DNA of 22,836 nucleotides from a virus: positions 1 to 22,836 of IMG/VR virus record IMGVR_UViG_3300042324_000153, one strand, 5' to 3'. Below are positions 1 through 6,339 of the stretch, piece after piece. How positions within the stretch are numbered: position 1 is the first letter of the stretch; every line of letters starts with the position of its first letter. The position numbers were made by a program, and so were the translations under genes. The notes beneath the pieces were generated by a model, which was given only the letters and a program-made list of their open reading frames with translations, was not told the DNA's origin and ran no database searches.

Positions 1-279
1 TTTTTAATTGATGTTGCTTCATCCAATGTTTTACCCTTGACCCAGTCTGTGACAAGACTTGAGCTAGCAATTGCTGACCCGCACCCATATGTTTTAAATT
101 TGGCATCTGTTATAATTCCTGTTTCTTTATTCACTTTTATTTGGAGTTTCATTACATCTCCAACAACCACACGCCGGGGCTCCTACCATACCAGTCCCAA
201 CGTGCGTGTCCTCCTTATCAAAAGTTCCCACATTTCGTGGGTTTTCGTAGTGGTCAACTACTTTATCTGAATATGCCAT
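1..279 (-). pseudogene. iscU: IscU-like Fe-S cluster scaffold, frameshifted, 3' end outside window
   Basis: IscU/NifU-N proteins are scaffolds on which [2Fe-2S] clusters are built before transfer to apo-proteins. Read from ATG at 279-277 (GGAG Shine-Dalgarno 7 bases upstream), the product begins MAYSDKVVDHYENPRNVG and reaches MVGAPACG, with the cysteine at residue 37 as in E. coli IscU. The frame then breaks: about 7 extra bases near 161-168 shift it, and it stops near position 130. Past the insertion the IscU frame resumes in another phase ([10 protein letters not shown], then [17 protein letters not shown], including the second ligand cysteine) and continues to the window edge. So about 90 codons of a clear IscU are present, disrupted just before the catalytic Asp39. 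The start overlaps the 3' end of the HNH gene by 17 bases. It is either a real pseudogene or a sequencing/assembly error. Family identity is very secure; its inactivity is not. Confidence 0.85.
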
Positions 280-868
280 TATAGTTCTCCAATATACTAT
301 TAACTATTTCCTCAGATTGAAACGTGTCCCATTTCTTTCTGTTTTCTTCACCTGTTATAAATCTTAAATTACATAGATGTCCTATAATCATAGGATCAAT
401 TTTAAGTTCATATCCCTGTTTAAAAGGTATGATATGATCCAATTGAATATCTGTTTTCCTTTTGCCAGTAACTGGCATTAGATTTTGCTCTCTAAGTCTA
501 TATAGAGTCCGGCGTGTTGCTTTATTACATTCTCTCTTGTATTTAACTAACTCATCATTTATTTGTTTTTTAGGTCGTTGAACGTTTAATTTTCCTTCCC
601 AATTTGGATTTGATGAACCAGTCCATTTTTCTTTTTGTCTTGGATTATCTTTCCCCTTGTTCCATCCATGACCCTTTTTAAGACCTTCTGTGTTTAATTT
701 AGACTTTTGGTCAGGTGTCATTTTTATACCCTTGTTCCAAGGTATATTGCCTACTCGATTTATCGGGTTTTTGCAAGGAGTTGAACAAAACTCTAAAAAT
801 CTAGGTTTAGTTATAAACCCAATTCCACAATGCGAGCAACATATTAATAAGCCATATTTATTTTTCAT
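263..868 (-). CDS. Free-standing HNH homing-type endonuclease
   Basis: A 201-aa DNA endonuclease of the phage homing type. It starts with a zinc-ribbon-like pair, CSHC (residues 11-14) and CSTPC (about 28-32). A Lys/Asn/Trp-rich middle follows with NUMOD3-like DNA-binding repeats (PWNKGIK, GWNKGKDNP, GSSNPNWEGK). A C-terminal HNH beta-beta-alpha-metal motif comes last (LDHIIPFKQGYE, then NLRFITGEENRKKW). Such enzymes cut a conserved site in a neighbouring gene and spread by repair. It sits between the 38-aa ORF and iscU, overlapping the start of iscU by 17 bases, which suggests insertion into an existing operon. There is no obvious Shine-Dalgarno, but a near-late-promoter sequence lies 5 bases upstream. 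The full domain set suggests it is intact. Its target is unknown; iscU is the obvious candidate. Confidence 0.9.
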   Translation of the reverse strand: MKNKYGLLICCSHCGIGFITKPRFLEFCSTPCKNPINRVGNIPWNKGIKMTPDQKSKLNTEGLKKGHGWNKGKDNPRQKEKWTGSSNPNWEGKLNVQRPKKQINDELVKYKRECNKATRRTLYRLREQNLMPVTGKRKTDIQLDHIIPFKQGYELKIDPMIIGHLCNLRFITGEENRKKWDTFQSEEIVNSILENYNGIFR

Positions 869-873
869 ATAAC

Positions 874-881
874 TATTTATC
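874..881 (-). promoter_or_regulatory. Possible late promoter of the HNH gene (one mismatch)
   Basis: On the minus strand this reads GATAAATA, one base off the T4 late core TATAAATA, and ends 5 bases before the HNH start codon. A late promoter so close would give an almost leaderless transcript. With one mismatch in an AT-rich genome this could be chance. Confidence 0.3.
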
Positions 882-906
882 TAGGTGCGCCCGTTTGTGA
901 GGATTA

Positions 907-1023
907 TCAATCCTTTTTGAACATAGTCAAAATCTTTGTTTGAATGTTCTTTGCAAACTGAGGTTGAGGGAAATTCCAACCAATAAAAGCACCTAGTGCT
1001 AACCAAAATAATGTTTCTAACAT
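907..1023 (-). CDS. 38-aa membrane microprotein
   Basis: A short ORF of 38 codons plus TGA, with ATG at 1023-1021 and a strong Shine-Dalgarno (AAGGAG) upstream. The product begins MLETLFWLALGAFIGWNF, a hydrophobic segment long enough for one membrane helix, then PQPQFAKN and a basic tail ending MFKKD. The polarity (helix first, positive tail inside) suggests a small inner-membrane protein. It lies between the 188-aa gene and the HNH gene and is transcribed in the same direction. From general knowledge, T4-like marine phages often carry tiny proteins of this look; I cannot name a function. A role in lysis or membrane remodelling is possible but unsupported. The ribosome site and clean frame make it a real gene candidate. 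Confidence 0.75.
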   Translation of the reverse strand: MLETLFWLALGAFIGWNFPQPQFAKNIQTKILTMFKKD

Positions 1024-1050
1024 GATATATACTCCTTGTATGTATTGTAT

Positions 1051-1617
1051 TTAGTATGCTTCAGCTTCTTCGTCTACTACTATCCAACCTAACTTTAACA
1101 AATCTTCTCGTATTTCATCAGTTACACAACTTTCTGGTACAAACTTTTTACTTTGTATATATGCTTCTTGCAGTTCCTTAGTAAGGGCACGAAATTCATC
1201 ATCATCTAGTATCTTGGCATCCCTGATACCACTGCAGTACCAGTCAATGTAATCACCCTTGCCTTGCATATCAGCAATAATACCGCCGGCGTGTCTCCAA
1301 CTACAACTCCAACGTTTCTCAGTTAGTATGGGCCACACATCATTTTTAATAAAATCATTGTTACACATTGAGGCATACAAATGTTGTGCATAAACATCGT
1401 CTAATTTAGCTTTGTCTACGATCCATTGAGTACTACGAAGGTCATACTCCATGTTGTCTTTTTGCCAGTCGGGATCTACGATATTAGCTTCATCTTGTTC
1501 TTGCCAAGTTTTATACATTTGAATATAGTCGGGATTAGGCTCTTCACCTTTTTCTTCACAACGTTTAATATAACCTTCTTTTTGAAAAGTATTTCTATCT
1601 GGACTACTACTTATCAT
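1051..1617 (-). CDS. Conserved phage protein of unknown function (188 aa)
   Basis: A soluble, acidic 188-aa protein with no membrane segment. The ATG at 1617 is preceded by GAGG at good spacing. The N-terminal half is charged and Trp-rich (MYKTWQEQDEANIVDPDWQ). The centre has a striking cluster, CSWRHAGGIIADMQGKGD, followed by YIDWYCSGI. The C-terminus, VTDEIREDLLKLGWIVVDEE, looks like a small helical end. The central motif seems familiar from T4-like cyanophage and pelagiphage hypothetical proteins, but I know no function or domain name. It overlaps the upstream DUF2452-like gene by 11 bases, so the two are probably translationally coupled. The Cys/His/Trp/Asp cluster could be a binding site; that is inference. 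Confidence 0.7.
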   Translation of the reverse strand: MISSSPDRNTFQKEGYIKRCEEKGEEPNPDYIQMYKTWQEQDEANIVDPDWQKDNMEYDLRSTQWIVDKAKLDDVYAQHLYASMCNNDFIKNDVWPILTEKRWSCSWRHAGGIIADMQGKGDYIDWYCSGIRDAKILDDDEFRALTKELQEAYIQSKKFVPESCVTDEIREDLLKLGWIVVDEEAEAY

Positions 1618-2083
1618 CTTCTACCTCTATCCAAGTGTGGTCACCTAACCATTTAACTTTGCAAATATATTCATAGTCAATCGGCTTACCAGCAGACCAA
1701 TCATTAGGTCCATGAATACTTAATCTTGTAAACTGTTTACGTATATCAAAGAGTAACCAATATATGTTACCATTTGATAATTGAAAATCATATTTAGCGG
1801 CGTGAACCATATCAGTCAAATCAAGTCTATGTTTAATCTGTTCAGCTTGCTTTTGTAATACTTCAACCAGTTCCATGATTCTATCATACTCTTGTTTGGC
1901 ATGTAAACGTGCTACATTAAGCATAATGTCTTTATGTTTTTCTACTGGTACTAAATCAAATTTAGGTCCTGAACTTTCAGTAGCATATGGTGTTACGTTG
2001 CGATTAAAGAAATGTATCAACGATCCGGAACTAGTAGAATCATAACTACTGACACCGTTAGCTGAATTTGGTTTTTCAATCAT
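1607..2083 (-). CDS. DUF2452-like protein
   Basis: A 158-aa soluble protein. The N-terminal 40 residues are Ser/Asn-rich and probably flexible. Residues about 45-100 form a long amphipathic helix region (DLVPVEKHKDIMLNVARLHA, then repeated Glu/Gln/Lys). A small beta-type domain follows, with NGNIYWLLFD, TRLSIHGPNDW and WIEVEDDK. The tyrosine-tryptophan strand followed by a Leu-Ser-x-Ile-x-Pro-x-x-Trp-like motif resembles the DUF2452 family as I remember it, found in bacteria and phages without known function. It begins just after the SleB hydrolase and overlaps the next gene. No convincing Shine-Dalgarno is visible, so translation may depend on coupling. The family assignment needs a profile search. 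Confidence 0.6.
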   Translation of the reverse strand: MIEKPNSANGVSSYDSTSSGSLIHFFNRNVTPYATESSGPKFDLVPVEKHKDIMLNVARLHAKQEYDRIMELVEVLQKQAEQIKHRLDLTDMVHAAKYDFQLSNGNIYWLLFDIRKQFTRLSIHGPNDWSAGKPIDYEYICKVKWLGDHTWIEVEDDK

Positions 2084-2089
2084 TGTATA

Positions 2090-2707
2090 TTATATCTTAT
2101 TTTCATTAGAAGCTACAGTCTTTTGGGAATTTTTTGTCTTCTTATTTTTACTGTAAAAGATATGATTACCGATCTTAGCTACTTGCTTATATGGCCATAA
2201 TGGATCCACTTGCAAGTTATGAAAAAACAATGCTGTTTTTGGCAGTACATCTATATAAGCATCATATGCTAATACTTCATATGCAACACGTTCAGCTTGT
2301 TTATATGTTGGGTTGTTTTGATTAGGTTCCCCTTTACCTTCACAAACCCAACTAAACTGACATAGTTTTACTTTTTGTATTTCATCGTCAACTAACCTAT
2401 CTATCATATTTGATTGATATATAACTGCACAAGGGTTCTTTTCAAAACCGTATGCTATTCTATTCATCACTACCCGTGCTACTGCCGCTTGCCCAATCAA
2501 CGGTTCACCACCTGCTTCATAGAATATATTTTTAGCTAAACATTTTAATTGTTTTGGATCTACTAATTTAGCAACAACTTCAACAACTTTTTCTTCTTGT
2601 TTTTCCTTAGCCAAATTTATATTAGTTGATCCTGCAGTTAATAGACCCATACACAATACTATTATAGTTAGTATTTTTTGAGGGAGGTTGAATTTCCATA
2701 AAAACAT
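2090..2707 (-). CDS. SleB-type cell wall hydrolase with N-terminal membrane/signal segment
   Basis: A peptidoglycan hydrolase of the SleB (Hydrolase_2) family, probably the phage endolysin or a wall-degrading virion enzyme. I start it at the ATG at 2707-2705, preceded by AAGGAAA; the frame is open further to a TTG but without support. The protein is 205 aa. A basic start (FLWKFNLPQK) leads into a hydrophobic stretch (ILTIIVLCMGLLTAG, residues 12-26), a signal peptide or signal-anchor. The catalytic domain runs from about 50 to 185: CLAKNIFYEAGGEP holds the conserved Glu (about residue 64), followed by QAAVARVVMNR, typical of SleB, and several cysteines (CAVI, CQFSWVC). A Lys/Asn-rich tail ends it. 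It sits between a tail protein and DUF2452. A signal-arrest-release endolysin is one possibility. Confidence 0.88.
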   Translation of the reverse strand: MFLWKFNLPQKILTIIVLCMGLLTAGSTNINLAKEKQEEKVVEVVAKLVDPKQLKCLAKNIFYEAGGEPLIGQAAVARVVMNRIAYGFEKNPCAVIYQSNMIDRLVDDEIQKVKLCQFSWVCEGKGEPNQNNPTYKQAERVAYEVLAYDAYIDVLPKTALFFHNLQVDPLWPYKQVAKIGNHIFYSKNKKTKNSQKTVASNENKI

Positions 2708-2744
2708 AATGTTTCCTTTCTGCTTATTACTAAGCAATATGGTA

Positions 2745-4247
2745 TTAAATGTTATCCCAACAATCGCAATTACAACGAATTACTTCATCAATTGCTTCTT
2801 GTACAGGATAAGTTGCGGGTAATAATATATCAGAAGTATATATTACTGAAAGTTCAGGACTTATTAAGTTCTGATAACGTGAACCAGCAAAGCTGCCTGG
2901 TTCATTTGCTTGACCGGTATCTATTGCAACACCGTCACTATAATAAAGTTCAGTAGTTGGGTCATAATAACCATATGGATCAGGAGATCCAATGTCAGTT
3001 ATTAATGTTGCCGGTGCACTACCTGCCAATGTACCGTTTGCAATTAACTCTGATTGTTGATTTTTAGTTAATGTATTATCTATGTTGTTATCTAATGGAA
3101 TACCAGCTTCTTGTAATCTAGCTTGATTACGTGCTTGACGTAACATTGCTACTATACTTCTTCCGCCGACCGTATTATAATTTGCAATAGCTTCTAATGT
3201 TTGTGAATACATATTAGGTTGAGTAAACATTGCATAATTAGGTATAGTATCAACAAATGCATATTGAGTGCCAGGATAGCTAGCTATCGTAGGTTCTCTC
3301 TCATAATCAGGAGAACTATTAGGTACACCAATTGCTAATCCTGTTGCAATTGCACGTTGTTCTATTGATAATAATGTTCCAGTGGTATTCCAATTAGTTA
3401 TTAATTGTTGCGCAAGTGCAGGTTGTGCATTTCTGATACTTGCTATCTCTGCATTAGCGGCATCAATATAAGTCTGTACCGTAGTATTCATAGTAGGCCA
3501 ACCACCACCGGGAGGTGCATTAATCACCACAGTGCCGGCTACGCCTGAATAACTTATAGATATAATTCTTCCAAAAGTAGTTATATTATTAGGATCTGTA
3601 CCTATTGTTGCTGTTGCTGGATTGCCACCTACTGTAACTGTTGGTGCAGATGCATATCCACCACCTTTGTTTGTATAAGTAAATGTTGTACCATTCCAAG
3701 TAGCAGTTGCTTGTTCCCAAGTTACTGCTAGATATAAATTTTTATAAATCGTATATAGATTAGTTGTTTCTAATTGCTGAATGAGAGGTGTAATGTTTAT
3801 ACCAAGATAGGGTAATCCACTCATACATCCTAAGAAGTTACTCATCGTATATGTATTATACGGTCCATTGCCTAACGCAATTAACGCTAATCCCTGACTT
3901 GCTAACGTTGTATCAGTAGGAACACTAGAGCCATTGACATTTAATCCCTTAGTTGTTTCTAAACTATTAACTACTTGTGCAAACTTTTCAATTGGTATAC
4001 TTGATATGTTTTTAATCTGTTGCATTGATACACTAAACGAACCGGCAGCTGTAGCAATATCAGGAGGTAATATGCCATCTAAATATGCACCAAATCCTTG
4101 TGGGATAACTTGAATGTTTGTTATGTTTGATTGTGTTGTTCCTGAATCAGGTAATACGTTGGTAGTGGATGTGCCGGTAGTTGCATATGCGCTACTACTA
4201 GGTGCACTTATATCATCTCTTAAATTTTGATTAAAAATGCCTGCCAT
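2745..4247 (-). CDS. Probable tail/baseplate structural protein (500 aa) with inserted beta module
   Basis: A 500-aa Ser/Thr/Asn/Gln-rich protein of virion type with no signal peptide or membrane helix. It starts at ATG 4247, sharing one base with the stop of the 419-aa gene (TAATG). Residues 1-45 are low-complexity Ser/Thr. Residues about 191-248 contain a glycine-rich beta module (YTNKGGGYASAPTVTVGG, then ISISYSGVAG) of a kind often inserted in phage structural proteins, flanked by helical parts (LYLAVTWEQA before, TYIDAANAEIASIR after). Residues about 330-400 are helical and Gln/Arg-rich (MLRQARNQARLQEAG). The extreme C-terminus is CNCDCWDNI, a tight cysteine cluster. Position just after the PAAR and 419-aa genes suggests a central baseplate or spike-associated role. 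No family is recognised; function is inferred from composition and context. Confidence 0.65.
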   Translation of the reverse strand: MAGIFNQNLRDDISAPSSSAYATTGTSTTNVLPDSGTTQSNITNIQVIPQGFGAYLDGILPPDIATAAGSFSVSMQQIKNISSIPIEKFAQVVNSLETTKGLNVNGSSVPTDTTLASQGLALIALGNGPYNTYTMSNFLGCMSGLPYLGINITPLIQQLETTNLYTIYKNLYLAVTWEQATATWNGTTFTYTNKGGGYASAPTVTVGGNPATATIGTDPNNITTFGRIISISYSGVAGTVVINAPPGGGWPTMNTTVQTYIDAANAEIASIRNAQPALAQQLITNWNTTGTLLSIEQRAIATGLAIGVPNSSPDYEREPTIASYPGTQYAFVDTIPNYAMFTQPNMYSQTLEAIANYNTVGGRSIVAMLRQARNQARLQEAGIPLDNNIDNTLTKNQQSELIANGTLAGSAPATLITDIGSPDPYGYYDPTTELYYSDGVAIDTGQANEPGSFAGSRYQNLISPELSVIYTSDILLPATYPVQEAIDEVIRCNCDCWDNI

Positions 4248-5506
4248 TACACTATTCCTTGCGCTGTAGGAGAAGTTAAATTACTATTCAGGCCACCATT
4301 ACTATATATAGGATAATATATCTTACTATTAGCAGGTCCACCTACTGTATTATACACTGGAACTGTTAATGTTGCATAGCTATTTGGGAATAATTTTATG
4401 GGATTGAGTAAATCACACAATGATTCTAACCCTATAGTCTTACAATTTAATGATACTAATATATCTTTTAAATCTTGTCCCAAAATAATACCAAATGCTC
4501 CGTATATTTTACGTTCTTGTTCTTTGGTAACTGGTTGTATGTTACCTAATATTTCTCCCAATTCAGCTACTGTTATGCCACTTGCAATTAATGCAAGACT
4601 TACTGATTTAGTGACTGCATTATTTTGTTGTAACGTTGATAATAAATTACTAGGTAAACCAAATGTTGATATAGATTGTAAATTTATAGCTTTGCCACTA
4701 GCAATTAAATCTTGACCAAATACAGTTGTTGCTATACTTACACCGGCAATATCACCGGTAATTAAGTCATCCATATTACTATAAGTACCATCTAAAAATT
4801 CTTGTGAATTATTTACTGCTAGTATAGTACTATTACTGTATTCAATAAAACTATATGCTGTCATAAACCCAGATAGAAAATCTTTATAGGCTCCACTATC
4901 GGCTGATATTCCGCTGTTGTAATTAAACTCGTTATAACCTTGCAATGCAAATAATCTAGTATAACCCCATCGTGTTACTTCATTAGTGTAATTGTAGTTA
5001 CTTGCCCAATTAGGATAACCAGTCCAATTAAACGTTGACGGAGGACTATTACCTAATGCAGGAATACTATTAGATCCGATAGATATTAAATTATTGTATG
5101 TTGTGCTATCAACTGTATATGACGTAGTGGTAGTTGCTGTGCCTGTACCAGATCCTATACCGGATGCAGTAAATGTCACTCCCACTGTATTACTAGATGC
5201 ACCAATAGCTACAAAGTTAGTAGTACCTATATATGTAATAGTATAACTGGATCCCACAGTAAAGTTTCCTGCAACAACAGTAACATTTGGTGCGCCTCTA
5301 CTATAAGCATCATTAATAGCATATGTAAGTAATCGTAAACAGGTATCGTTAACAATATTACCCAAGTTGGCAGCAGATGATGTACTAGTACTAGATCCAA
5401 CAAAGTTTACCATTATGGGATTAATATTAAACCCAATATTTTGCAATAATGAGCTTAATGTATTAACACCTAATGGACTTTGTTTAGCTGAATCACTCAT
5501 GGACAA
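4247..5506 (-). CDS. Probable tail/baseplate structural protein (419 aa) with inserted beta module
   Basis: A 419-aa protein rich in Ser, Asn, Thr and Gly, structural in character. Residues about 78-124 form a recognisable small beta module (AGNFTVGSSYTITYIGTTNF, then AIGASSNTVGVTFTASG, ending GSGTGTA) that recurs as an insert in many unrelated phage virion proteins. The surrounding sequence is mostly helical, for example LGEILGNIQPVTKEQERKIY near residue 320. The start lies inside the 3' end of the PAAR gene (10-base overlap), and its stop shares a base with the start of the 500-aa gene, so the three are coupled. That arrangement suggests a spike/baseplate assembly unit. I do not recognise the core domain. 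Hub, tape-associated or spike-adaptor roles are all possible. Confidence 0.65.
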   Translation of the reverse strand: MSMSDSAKQSPLGVNTLSSLLQNIGFNINPIMVNFVGSSTSTSSAANLGNIVNDTCLRLLTYAINDAYSRGAPNVTVVAGNFTVGSSYTITYIGTTNFVAIGASSNTVGVTFTASGIGSGTGTATTTTSYTVDSTTYNNLISIGSNSIPALGNSPPSTFNWTGYPNWASNYNYTNEVTRWGYTRLFALQGYNEFNYNSGISADSGAYKDFLSGFMTAYSFIEYSNSTILAVNNSQEFLDGTYSNMDDLITGDIAGVSIATTVFGQDLIASGKAINLQSISTFGLPSNLLSTLQQNNAVTKSVSLALIASGITVAELGEILGNIQPVTKEQERKIYGAFGIILGQDLKDILVSLNCKTIGLESLCDLLNPIKLFPNSYATLTVPVYNTVGGPANSKIYYPIYSNGGLNSNLTSPTAQGIV

Positions 5507-5790
5507 AATACATCAGGACTACCCTGTACGATACTATGACCGCAACTGTTTCCTGATCCTACTCTAAGTACCGGACTACCTTCGGCAAAAACTGTAGGAC
5601 TACCTTCTGTAGTAGTTGCTGCCGCGTGTGGTGGATGGGGGTTGTTTCTTTTTTGTGGCCAAGGAGCGTGTGGAGTGATTTGACTAACGTGTAATCCAAC
5701 AGAAATTCCATTGGCAAACACAGTGCCGGCACCTCTAATGATAGTACCGCCAACTTGATTTGCATCACCTATACGACTTAATTGTGCCAT
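5497..5790 (-). CDS. PAAR-domain spike tip protein
   Basis: A 97-aa PAAR-type protein, the conical metal-binding tip that caps the central spike of contractile tails (T4 gp5.4 analogue). It begins MAQLSRIGDANQVGG, followed by GAGTVFANGISVG. A proline/histidine-rich loop comes next (PWPQKRNNPHPPHAA). The second PAAR repeat closes it: EGSPTVFAEGSPVLRVG and CGHSIVQGSPDVFCP. The histidines and cysteines are the likely metal ligands. Length is normal for a stand-alone PAAR protein. The gene follows the Sm-like gene by one base and overlaps the 419-aa gene, which makes the latter a strong candidate spike or baseplate partner. No toxin or extension domain is fused. Confidence 0.92.
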   Translation of the reverse strand: MAQLSRIGDANQVGGTIIRGAGTVFANGISVGLHVSQITPHAPWPQKRNNPHPPHAAATTTEGSPTVFAEGSPVLRVGSGNSCGHSIVQGSPDVFCP

Positions 5791-5791
5791 T

Positions 5792-6097
5792 TTATCCCAA
5801 TACGATTTTTTTACTAGGTACTTTAATACCAGTTGTTGCTTCTAAGTACTTGTCTTTGATGTTATCATCAGTTTCAGCATACATTGCAACACTAGTAGTA
5901 TTTAGCTTAAATTCACCCTTTGGATTTGCAGTAAAAATACTTGGAATCATTTGCATACCCTGTTGTGATGGGGCAATAGATACTGGTTCTTCAATCTGAA
6001 TAAACTCTGAACCTGATTGAATTACCTTTGCAATTAATTCCTCCCCGGAATTAAGCTTAAATGTGTACACTGTATTTGGATGGATTGCTATTTGCAT
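5792..6097 (-). CDS. Small beta-rich protein, possibly Sm-like
   Basis: A 101-aa protein that starts VYTFKLNSGEELIAKVIQSG, then FIQIEEPVSIAPSQQGMQMI. Alternating hydrophobic strands separated by a Ser-Gly-Glu turn resemble the Sm1 motif of Sm/LSm folds, which in bacteria (Hfq) and phages can bind RNA. The second half (FTANPKGEFKLNTTSVAMYA) would supply the last strands, and a charged helix-like tail (DDNIKDKYLEATTG) ends it. Its ATG overlaps the glutaredoxin stop (TAATG). I recall similar small proteins in T4-like marine phages, without known function. The Sm-like suggestion is a fold guess from pattern; structure prediction or a profile search would settle it. Confidence 0.5.
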   Translation of the reverse strand: MQIAIHPNTVYTFKLNSGEELIAKVIQSGSEFIQIEEPVSIAPSQQGMQMIPSIFTANPKGEFKLNTTSVAMYAETDDNIKDKYLEATTGIKVPSKKIVLG

Positions 6098-6327
6098 TAA
6101 TTACTTTCTGTTAATTTTTGTTTTAGTTCGGTGAAACCACCGATCAGTACACCATCTAAGATGATTTGAGGTACTGTTCTTGCTGATGGAATTTCTTCTA
6201 ATAGTTCTTCTTTTGTATACCCGTCTCCGATTTTCTTTTCTTCAAATTGGATACCTTTTTGATTTAACAATGCCTTTGCTTGGTCGCAGTAAGGGCAGTG
6301 ATATTTACTCCATACGATTGCTTTCAT
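6097..6327 (-). CDS. grx: Glutaredoxin
   Basis: A compact 76-aa glutaredoxin, the dithiol reductant that recycles the disulfide formed in ribonucleotide reductase. The active site is HCPYC (Cys11 and Cys14). The cis-proline motif TVPQI and the GGFTEL glutathione-contact region are in the expected order, and length is typical of phage glutaredoxins. It follows nrdB by 12 bases with a strong AAGGAG ribosome site and is directly coupled to the next gene by TAATG. Placement right after nrdAB makes it the probable electron donor to NrdA, like the thioredoxin/glutaredoxin of T4. It could also help Fe-S handling, since an iscU-like gene lies further downstream. Confidence 0.95.
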   Translation of the reverse strand: MKAIVWSKYHCPYCDQAKALLNQKGIQFEEKKIGDGYTKEELLEEIPSARTVPQIILDGVLIGGFTELKQKLTESN

Positions 6328-6339
6328 TTTTTATTCTCC

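Noticed and set aside
37-270. Plus-strand frame over iscU
   Set aside because: The minus strand encodes clear IscU on both sides of the insertion; the plus frame has no recognisable protein.
907-919. Short GGATT/AATCC hairpin at the end of the 38-aa ORF as terminator
   Set aside because: Only 5 bp, three-base loop and no following U tract on the coding strand.
5559-5768. 69-codon frame overlapping the PAAR gene
   Set aside because: The PAAR frame has all family motifs; this is its shifted shadow.
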